From Xenoacremonium recifei (taxonomy: Eukaryota; Ascomycota; Sordariomycetes; Hypocreales; Nectriaceae): a DNA stretch of 51,018 bases. The position numbers were made by a program, and so were the translations under genes. Shown here piece by piece: positions 43,503 to 51,018 of this stretch. The stretch spans positions 1-51,018 of the forward strand of contig WOFQ01000103.1 of the NCBI GenBank assembly GCA_012184525.1, in the 5' to 3' direction. The notes beneath the pieces are model-generated. The model was not told the DNA's origin, did no database searches, and saw only the letters and a program-made list of their open reading frames with translations. Numbering within the stretch: the first letter of the stretch is position 1; every line of letters begins with the position of its first letter.

Positions 43503-44505
43503 GTTGGTGCACGCAAAAGAACATGCTGTGTCCTCGAGATGCGAAGCGGCCTGAAATTGTTACGGCGTAAACTGATGCTAGGATTAGAATCACGAGCGAG
43601 TTGTTTTGGGGGTGTGTGGTCACGTGATGTCAATTGCCCCAGCAACTCTAGGCTCATCAACATCGAGGCCATGCATTCGCTCCTGTTATTGGTCTCCCAC
43701 AGTATTTAGACCCACCATCCCCAATTAGTCAGACTACTCCATACCTTACGTACAATTGCAAGACTTCGCCTCAGTGCATCGCAGAAAACCCTTCGGCTAC
43801 TACTTTACTTTTGGAGCACTCATTCATCCAGTCAAACGTACGCATTTTATGATGTGGGAGACACTAAAGGTTCATAAATTCTGGGTTTTGGACTGTAGTG
43901 GGAAAGTCTCGTTAGCAACTTTTGATCATTATCAACAATGTGTAACGGCATTCGGTACTAACTCGAAAATTTTGTTTCTAACCTTCACTATTCGTTCCAG
44001 GGAATGAAAGAAAAGCGTGAATTTCCGAAAGAATAGTCTCTCCCAAGTTCCGTCTATGAACGGAGGTTTGTCTACCACTCTAAATTATTCAGCTACGATA
44101 AGCTGTAGGGTAGTTTCAATTGAGGTGCCGTGGAAGGCCGGGCGTTCTCCACCTTCGGACAATGCCAAGACTTCCGGTTACCCTCCGCCGGTAATACCAA
44201 GACCCCGAAAGTTCTCAAGAGACTTCTAGATATCTGAAATATCTGCCTGAAGAAATGGTAATGAGATAAGCGCTTACGCCCACGCAACGGCTTATGAAAC
44301 ACTTGATTTCTAATTGTTTGAAGTCTTGCAGTAATCACAAAATAATCTCTGGGTCACACTTGACGAGGAATGGACTATTTATGAGTCGAAGACTTATGTC
44401 TTTTATTCCGTCCTTCATCTTCCTCTACGCACAAATCAATCAGATTCTGCGTCATCCCTTCAACTATATACCTCACTGAGTTCAATCTTTTCTAATTCGA
44501 ACACT
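43503..44505. promoter_or_regulatory. Divergent intergenic region between the PD-(D/E)XK-like and MDR genes
   Basis: This 1-kb interval contains both promoters. A TATA element (TATATA, 44465-44470) lies 36 bases upstream of the MDR start codon. Frames inside (for example 43756-44007 plus) have no family features. Confidence 0.55.
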
Positions 44506-45531
44506 ATGCCTCACCTAGCCGCTCTTGTCCCCGCTGCTAAGGCTCCCCTGGAAGTCAAGGAGATCGAGACACCGGAGCCTGGGCCCCACGAGCTCCTTAT
44601 CAAGAATGAGATCATCGCACTCCAACCTGTAGATGCTAAGATCGCCAAAGTCGCTATGCTTCTCCTCCAGTACCCCGCTATCCTCGGTAGCGCCTTTGGT
44701 GGTATTGTTGAGAAAATCGGCCCTGAAGTTAGCGGTTTCAGTATCGGCGACAAGGTTGTGGGATATAAGAAGGCCTGGGTGAACGACAACAAATACAGTG
44801 CTTATCAGCAGTATGTGGTATCAAGCGATGTTACGACAACCAAGGTACCAAATGATGTTGTCCTCGATATTGCGGTTCGCCTGATTGGCAACTTGCCCAC
44901 GGTCCCAGCTCTGTTCAACGCTACATTGAACCTAGCTCGACCCAACCTTAGCAAAGAACCCCAGCGTCAAGGCAAGAAGATTCTAATTTACGGAGGAACG
45001 TCTAGCATTGGCAGCCTGGCAGTTCAGTATCTTGAACAAACTGGTTATGACGTCGTCACAACAACTTCCCCCCAGCACAGGAATTTCGTTTCACAGCTCG
45101 GTGCCTCTCAAATAATTGATCACAAGCAACCAGTTGAGACAGTCATCAAGGAACTTATTTCAGCCGGTCCTTATGAAGTCGTTCTCGACACAATATCCAC
45201 TGCAGAGACGGTCAAGCTTAATGGAGAGGTACTTGAAGCACAGGGAGGCGGCATCGTTTACGCACTCCAGCCACCCTTTGCCCCGGACATCTTGCCTCAT
45301 GGTGTACACCGTGTATTCGAGGGCTGGTCTTTCCTTTTTGGAAAGGGAGAAAATGACGAATTGCTGGAGTGGACTTTTGGCACCTACTTCCAGCAAGCTC
45401 TTGCAAAGGGTCGCTTAATACCTGTTTCTGAAAGAAAGATTCCGGGCGGGCTGTCAGGAATTAACGATGGATTAGATGTCCTGTTCCCTAAGGGGGTCAG
45501 CTGTGAAAAGGTTGTTGTAGATCTCCGCTAG
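44506..45531 (+). CDS. MDR-superfamily NAD(P)H oxidoreductase (zinc-free enoyl-reductase-like)
   Basis: A single exon encodes 341 residues, the normal length. An N-terminal GroES-like domain (PEPGPHELLIKNEIIALQPV, LGSAFGGIVEKIG) is followed by the Rossmann dinucleotide site ILIYGGTSSIGSLAVQYL (residues 159-176) and a C-terminal FPKGVSCEKVVVDL. The catalytic zinc cysteine of alcohol dehydrogenases is absent: the usual GHE region reads LGSAFGG. It therefore belongs with quinone reductases and trans-acting enoyl reductases of fungal polyketide pathways. Related proteins are annotated as ToxD-like or LovC-like, but no polyketide synthase is nearby, so a stand-alone reductase is more likely. NADPH preference is not resolved. 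Confidence 0.88.
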   Translation: MPHLAALVPAAKAPLEVKEIETPEPGPHELLIKNEIIALQPVDAKIAKVAMLLLQYPAILGSAFGGIVEKIGPEVSGFSIGDKVVGYKKAWVNDNKYSAYQQYVVSSDVTTTKVPNDVVLDIAVRLIGNLPTVPALFNATLNLARPNLSKEPQRQGKKILIYGGTSSIGSLAVQYLEQTGYDVVTTTSPQHRNFVSQLGASQIIDHKQPVETVIKELISAGPYEVVLDTISTAETVKLNGEVLEAQGGGIVYALQPPFAPDILPHGVHRVFEGWSFLFGKGENDELLEWTFGTYFQQALAKGRLIPVSERKIPGGLSGINDGLDVLFPKGVSCEKVVVDLR

Positions 45532-46002
45532 TCAACATTGAACCGGATTGCGGGACGTCTTTGATGGAGATTTATAATATTTAAGCATCAACAATGCAAC
45601 CTATCATTCACCGTGGTTCTCCATCTGCACACTTTCTCCATGACAGGGACTATCTCAATTTCCCAGTGGCATTCCCCTTTAGTTCATCGTGCCTGAGTAC
45701 GCTCCTAATGTCCCGGTTTATGAAGTGCGTGTTCCTCTATTATCTGAAAGCGCTTTATTTCAACTGGAAATTTCTTCGAAGGTATAGACTCATTTGTCTT
45801 AAAAAAGCGAGTTGGTGATCTACCAGATACGCTACTGACACAAATAATATGTCTTCCATCAATAAATCTGAGTATGTCTCAGGTCAATATCCTGCAGAAC
45901 CAGCAGAAAGAATCATCTTATGGTAGCATTTTCCTTCTGAACCTCTTTCTGAAGCCACGAAATGTTGAAAAAATCCCCCGGTTGTTGAAAGTGATCGATA
46001 AA
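45532..46002. other. Convergent intergenic region
   Basis: This 0.47-kb interval lies between two convergent 3' ends. No gene is seen; short plus-strand frames here overlap the next gene antisense. Confidence 0.5.
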
Positions 46003-46551
46003 TCAGGTCTGCAGACTCATCATAATATTTCCATTGCCCTGGGGAGCGTTTACACCACCGACAGTGCAGGCAGTCTGGTCATCGCAACCGGGGTGGCATG
46101 TGGAAATGATAGTCATAAGTCCATAATAGTAGTCGATGGCATAGCTAGAAGAAGCATACCCGCCAGTGGCAGTAACAGTGAGGGAGGCTGTTTGGCCAGC
46201 AACACTGGCGCTGAGAAGCAGGTAGGTGCTCCCCGGGTTGGCTGTGATTTCAGTATCTCCGTAGGTCTCTAATTTTGATGCCAGGGCGTTCGCAGCCATG
46301 AGACCCGCCATGTTATCTGTGAAGCAATCGTATCGCTTCTGCAAGGACATATCCCGCTGTCGAAGAGCCGAATGGGGTATGTGCCACTTTGAATCAACTA
46401 AGCCTCGACTGACGAGGGTTGTGTTGTTCACGAGCGCTCCATGGAGCGCAACTTCTTGATCCCCCAGGCTTCTCGGAGAAAATTGTAATGGAGTTGCTGT
46501 TACGAGACTGGGAAGACTGAGTGTAAGGATGAAGATGGTCTTGAGAAACAT
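46003..46551 (-). CDS. Small secreted protein with possible Kex2-processed propeptide
   Basis: A single exon encodes 182 residues from the ATG at 46551. Residues 1-19 (MFLKTIFILTLSLPSLVTA) form a clear signal peptide. A region with Asn glycosylation sites (NNTTLV) follows, then LQKR at about residue 74, a typical Kex2 cut site. The last part (about 108 residues, starting YDCFTDNMAGLMAANALASK) would be the mature protein. It has four cysteines: one at its start, two in STCHPGC and one in DDQTAC. The family is not recognised. The layout (signal, pro-region, dibasic site, Cys-paired Gly/Ser-rich domain) suggests an extracellular protein of unknown role. Start sites further upstream give an unlikely leader. 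Confidence 0.75.
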   Translation of the reverse strand: MFLKTIFILTLSLPSLVTATPLQFSPRSLGDQEVALHGALVNNTTLVSRGLVDSKWHIPHSALRQRDMSLQKRYDCFTDNMAGLMAANALASKLETYGDTEITANPGSTYLLLSASVAGQTASLTVTATGGYASSSYAIDYYYGLMTIISTCHPGCDDQTACTVGGVNAPQGNGNIMMSLQT

Positions 46552-49445
46552 GGTAGTTCTGTAATAAAAAGTCGTTTGACTGTTAAGAGGCAAAGGGCGA
46601 TGGATAATTTGTGATCGATGTGGGATGTTTGTGAATAGCTCATAGCTGGAAAGGAAGCCAGTCAATATATATTAGAGACACGGAAATAATATAACCGGTA
46701 TAAGTCAGTGCTGATCTAATTATAGTTTATAGAATGCATGTAGCTCCGAATGCTTGGGAAGGTCATCGAAAGATCCTTTGGTGGATCCCGTGTCAGCTGC
46801 GAATCCGAGTGACGAATAATGCTCTGTTAAAGGACCTTGCCTAAGATGCTCCATACTCTAAACAGGACTGTAAAGGTACTTCTGTCACACTCCTTGCCAA
46901 CGGATAGTCGCATCCTCTACATATTACAAAGTACCTGTTGAATTCATCCACTTTACGGAGCAGCAAATCCTATGTTCCAATTTTAGGTGCTACATCACGC
47001 CGGAGTCATGATCTGACAACACGTTGTTGACAGAAATCTTGGATCACAAAAGTACTTCTGGAGGAGAAGTCATGTCGAAATTTGCCGACTGCTCGGTTTT
47101 GGACATGATCGCCCGACGGACAGTTAGAGTAGACAAAGACGCAATGAGGATGAGGGGACTTTGTAACTTCAAATAGACGTTTGCAACAAAGCTATGTATA
47201 TTTCCAGTCATAATTTCTAGTTCAAGTTCTCACATTATAAAAAGAAAAGAAAAAAACATTCAAATTAGTTAACCAAACACCCAATATACTTTGCGGTACT
47301 TCAAATATGCTTAAAACTCCGTGACCATACTGGAGATTATTTAATAAGCACGCAACATTTAAGTAGACAGAACAGGTGGGAATAGTCGCGTGCTTTAGTC
47401 CTTCTGTAGACTTGTGATCACGCAAGCGCGCCTCTTCGTAACTAGGACTATCTCGTTCTGAGTGTGATACTTAAGAACCGTAGATTGGAATGTTTCAGAT
47501 TGTCGCACTTCGACGACATATACCTGGCTCTATACTGATGTGATTATCACGGACACTGATGCCTAGTGTGGAATGTACAAAGGCGTAGTGCAACTATGAA
47601 GAGACTAGCTTCATCATATAATTTGAAGCTCCAATTGACGATTGACTCCGAAATTGACTATCAACTTTGATTCAATGCCTAAAATGCCTAGATGTTCAGT
47701 AATTCATGCTTACCCTGACAGAGTTAACTCAAGAAGTTTTTCCTTTTCTTTTCTTTAGCCGGGTTTGGGATCGCTTTCATTCTGTAACTGCTTTAAAAAT
47801 GTCATTCGATAGCATCCTGGCTGGTAATACTGCTATGGCTTACGGAGGGCACCGGAACAGCATGGGAACTATTTTTGAGACAGTTTGTCCCACGAAGCTC
47901 GAACAGTCGAACCCATCAACTCACTTTTTGGCCACATATTTTACAAGCTTCTGTATGGATCGAACGATACGCGTAAGCCCCGCGACGCGGGTGATGCTGC
48001 ATTCCTCAGTTCCAACCAAATGGCGTTTGTGGGTGAATCGACTCTCTTCCCTGATGAAACAAAGGTTTGAAGATCAAAACTTAGTCCAACCTTATCAGAC
48101 TAAAATTGTGCATATCATTATCTTGCTATGGTTTTACGAGAACTGCCGAGTCGGTACTGACGTGAGCCACCAAATTATCTCCACGTTAAACACGTTTTGA
48201 GGCTGCTCTCAGAGTTTGGTGCAGATGTTGAAGCTGTTGATATTGATGACGTTGAAACATACATGTCCGTTGCTGTCTGTGTACCCAACTTCACTAACCC
48301 TGCAATAGAGCACCAACGTGGATAGCTGGGATGGAGGCAGAAAAATGCCGCTGTAAAATGCTGTCAGCCGTGACCGAAAGGAGAACTTGGATACATTGTT
48401 TGGGATGCTCAAAGCAGGCTAACTACACCAAGTGATTATTTTACTTTTCTATTTTAAAGTTTCTTAGATTCACCCAGGAAATTGTCGTCCATAAGTTAAT
48501 GAGTCGTAAATATCCCAATAGTCTTTAGGTCGCTCTTGATTTTCTACTCCCTGTAGGGTGGCTAGAGCATCAACCCAACGAATAGGACCTTGATGGAGGG
48601 TTTGTGTTTTGTTTCATTCCATGTCGGCGCAAATTGTCCGAGTTATGCGGTTAATTCCCCTTGGCTGTATGTGGCATTTGCGGCAAATGCAAATGCCAAA
48701 GCACCCGTGTCTCGGAACATATTTTAGGCGTTCGGCAATATACCCCAGAGCGTTTCGGATGCATAGGCAAGAGGGTGGGGTCGCGGGTAAGACCTCAGAG
48801 CAGATTGACGACATTAAGAATGTAAATCTGTCTCGCTATTCAGATTTCCACAGGAGGCCCAGCCACGGGTTTTCATGAACCGCAACTTTACAAATGAGGA
48901 TAGACGTAGATTTTCCAAAAGACTTGATCTGCATATCAACGCCTGAGTCGTGTAACCGCAGTAGGGAGGAGTTGCGACTACAGCAATATCAACGCGAAGG
49001 AATGAGTGTGATAGACCACCCTATGAAAATATGGAATGTAACTATTCCCGCTTCCAAACAATGACGAACACTCGGGGCGAATGAAGAAAGAGATGAACGC
49101 AGATTGCCGATATCAGCACACAAGTCTTTTGATACGGAACTTGACCAAGGCACCAAGCATATTTCTCGTATCAATAATGAGAGTATGAACGGGATGAGCA
49201 AATGGCAGGTATGCGAAAGCCGGAATGAATGTGACTGCTCAGAACCAATTAGCAGCTGTTGGCATGTATAAAGACAGAATATGACATCATAAGTAACATG
49301 AGAGGATTTGACAACATATAAAAAGCCAAGTCTGCCTCGTTGTCTGGTGTCCAGAGTCTTCATTAACAACGCAATAACTTCATCTTATCTTCCTACTAAG
49401 CAAGCCTTACTCTCTTATACACGCAACCTTTTCTTAAAAATCAAA
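46552..49445. other. 2.9-kb gene-poor region
   Basis: No intact gene is supportable. The longest frame (47706-48200 plus, 164 codons) has no family features. Just after it lies a short ankyrin-like stretch (annotated separately). Both flanks should hold promoters of the two small secreted-protein genes, which point away from each other. TATA-like TATAAAG (49267) and TATAAAAA (49317) precede the right-hand gene. Confidence 0.45.
48188..48325 (+). pseudogene. Possible ankyrin-repeat relic
   Basis: This frame reads KHVLRLLSEFGADVEAVD, then DDVETYMSVAV and later FTNPAIEH before a stop. It resembles ankyrin helix 2 plus the GADVxAxD turn and the start of the next repeat. The frame has no start and cannot be extended upstream or downstream without stops, so it looks like a leftover piece of an ankyrin gene. 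One repeat by eye is weak evidence. Confidence 0.3.
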
Positions 49446-49703
49446 ATGAAGGCCACTTTCTACATCGTGCCCGTTCTCGCCGCCCTCGTAGCTGCCATGC
49501 CAGCTGTCGAGAGCAGCAACCCAGCCAATGGTCCTGGAGATGTCTCCTGCAACGAGTGCCCTGGATTCTGTAACGAGCACTATGACGCTGCCGCTCTCAA
49601 CACTGCTTGCCAAGTCGTTTTCTGTGGCATCAAGGTAAGCAAGCATCAATCTTGCACTCCGTGATATAATCTAACTGGTTTCCAAGTGCATTATTGCTTA
49701 GAT
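49446..49703 (+). CDS. Small secreted six-cysteine protein (67 aa)
   Basis: Exons 49446-49634 and 49689-49703 are joined across a 54-nt intron with a CTAAC branch site. The signal peptide is MKATFYIVPVLAALVAAMPA. The mature part begins about VESSNPANGPGDVSCNECPG and has six cysteines in all, spaced C-x2-C-x3-C-x14-C-x4-C-x3-C. The tiny second exon contributes the sixth cysteine (GIK/CIIA then stop), which favours this splice. Reading through the donor gives a longer tail with the same cysteine count, and an alternative acceptor at 49702-49703 would give a quite different tail. No known family is recognised; it resembles small cysteine-rich secreted proteins of unknown role. Confidence 0.65.
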
Positions 49704-51018
49704 CGGAGTTATGCACAATTCCGTGTGGATCGAAGATGGAAACTGGATGGCTTGTTGTATCTATGGCTCTCGACTAGAGAGATGGACAAGACAAATGAAA
49801 CCATGGAGGAAACATGTTCAGGTATCCAAAATCGAGAATAGTATCTTGTAGGGGCTATAGTTGATGACAATTATGTTGTTACTCGCGCATTCCTTTTTTT
49901 CAGTTGAAACTGTTCTATGATGTCCTTCCTACTGGTTATCGCAATGTGTAGGAGAGACACCCACATAACAGCTATTGTCGATTCATGCTTCTGGTTTGGG
50001 TGGCGGTGTCTTTGTGGGGGGTGTGGGGTCGTCAAAGCAAAGGATACTCTTCCGTAGGCCCAAAGATTGTCACCGGTTGGCCGTTCCAAACACACTTCCT
50101 CGGACATATGATTCTGATACGGTGAGCCGGCTCTACCTAATCGCGGGCAGATTTTCGGTCCCTCTCAAAAGCTTCTCGCTGTCAAGGCTCGCTCCTCGAG
50201 CTTTAACAATGAACCGTAATTCTTTAAGCATGTCTTCCTAGAGTGAGGGCTCCTCCACTGATTCGTACTCTAACGTCTAAGTAGAGAAGCCTGGATCAAT
50301 TTAAGCACGGCTCATTCTCATAAAAATAAACGAACAATAGCCCCGAAATAAATAATGGTCATCGTGGTAATAACAAGAATGCTTCGTAATTTTCTCAACC
50401 TTGTCCTATGGCACTATGAAAACAGCCTGAGTATCAGCTTTTGCCAGAAACATGTGTTTGACAGAGCGGATAGATTGTCTAGTCATCCTGAGTATAGGAA
50501 TTTCATTTTCTTTCTCATCCATGGATTTTATCCAGTAGTCGGAGATCATTTGGTCTATTACCTGACATGTGTTGAATATGTTGGAAGCCGAAAACTAGTC
50601 ATGATCGGTTGAGAAAGCGTAGTTATTTAATATTTTCATAGGAACCTATGAAGAAACCAGACTTCTGAATTTTTTTTTTTTTTCCAAAAGTGGCAAAGAC
50701 GATGTGATAATGGCTCCGAATTCTACAATCGTCCATGATGATTACAGCAGCATGCAAATTACTAGTTTGCTGGATTGTGCATGCGAAATGTTAATGGACC
50801 CACTGTTAGTGTGGAGGGAAAATACCTGTGCCAAGGAGGCGCACAACGCCGGCGACTGATAGATGGGCGCCCGGACGCCCACTAATCCTTGGGCGCCTGG
50901 GCGCGCCCACTGACTCATCCCCCACAATCATCTTCTCCAATTGGTCTATCCGCGTGACGCGCATCTTACAGTAGCCCACGATTAGTTGACGCGCACTCGA
51001 TCAATTCAGTCGCGAGAC
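49704..51018. other. Gene-free right end of the window
   Basis: No supportable gene occurs. Frames up to 88 codons lack family features. A T14 tract lies at 50670-50683, and the last 200 bases become GC-rich with repeated TGACGCGC (near 50956 and 50987) and GGGCGCC motifs. The edge may be entering another element. Confidence 0.45.
50864..50911. repeat. GC-rich imperfect direct repeat
   Basis: TGGGCGCCCGGACGCCCACT (50864-50883) is followed by a close variant beginning TGGGCGCCTGGGCGC (50890-50911). Each unit is itself partly self-complementary (GGGCGCC or GGGCGCGCCC), so both can fold. The surrounding 100 bases are unusually GC-rich for this window. Confidence 0.6.

Noticed and set aside
47706..48200. 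164-codon plus-strand frame
   Set aside because: No domain, signal peptide or family resemblance. It begins at an arbitrary codon and ends just before the ankyrin-like trace in another frame; too weak to call.
1..51018. tRNA, rRNA and CRISPR arrays
   Set aside because: I looked for tRNA T-loop and acceptor patterns, rRNA-like stretches and regularly spaced repeats and found none. A covariance-model tRNA search would be needed to exclude a missed tRNA.

Overview
The window looks like a filamentous ascomycete, probably a Eurotiomycete of the Aspergillus/Penicillium type, although the species cannot be named from the sequence. Almost every gene has short GT-AG introns of about 45-115 nt, often with a CTAAC-like branch site. 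There are three Zn2Cys6 regulators, several MFS pumps and a fungal PD-(D/E)XK family protein. The left end is extremely AT-rich decayed repeat, as produced by repeat-induced point mutation. I find no rRNA, tRNA or CRISPR. Gene density is moderate, with several 2-3 kb gene-free stretches, as in accessory or subtelomeric fungal DNA.

Layout. Positions 1-1810: AT-rich element with long terminal inverted repeats plus smaller repeat debris. 1811-5302: no supportable gene. 5303-6451: VOC-fold extradiol-type dioxygenase. 6452-9690: gene-free. 9691-15679: a DHA2-type MFS pump, a protein with two tandem SnoaL/PhzA-PhzB-like domains, and a second (DHA1-like) MFS transporter. 17735-23443: nitrilase and aldoxime dehydratase, divergently transcribed, followed by a Zn2Cys6 regulator. 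24151-28095: amino-acid permease and PLP-dependent threonine-aldolase-like lyase, divergent. 28654-30046: DOMON/cytochrome b561 protein. 30843-34465: two divergent Zn2Cys6 regulators. 34882-38963: M20 amidohydrolase and Dal5-type permease, divergent. 40022-41877: secreted S10 serine carboxypeptidase. 42186-43502: fungal PD-(D/E)XK-like protein. 44506-45531: MDR/enoyl-reductase-like oxidoreductase. 46003-46551 and 49446-49703: two small secreted proteins. The rest is gene-poor, with a possible ankyrin relic near 48.2 kb and a GC-rich repeat near the right edge.

The most notable system is the aldoxime-nitrile module. Aldoxime dehydratase (R-CH=NOH to nitrile) and nitrilase (nitrile to carboxylic acid plus ammonia) are consecutive steps. 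Their genes share one 720-bp promoter, which carries three copies of a 15-bp near-palindrome (consensus GGRTATTTRATAYCC), and a pathway-type zinc-cluster regulator lies next door. No oxime-forming enzyme is in the window, so the module may use external aldoximes or partner with a gene elsewhere. Around it lie an amino-acid permease, a PLP lyase, an M20 amidohydrolase, an allantoate-type permease with paired GATA sites and a secreted carboxypeptidase. Together these suggest a nitrogen-scavenging neighbourhood, which is inference. Exon structures were worked out by hand from splice signals, reading frame and family resemblance.
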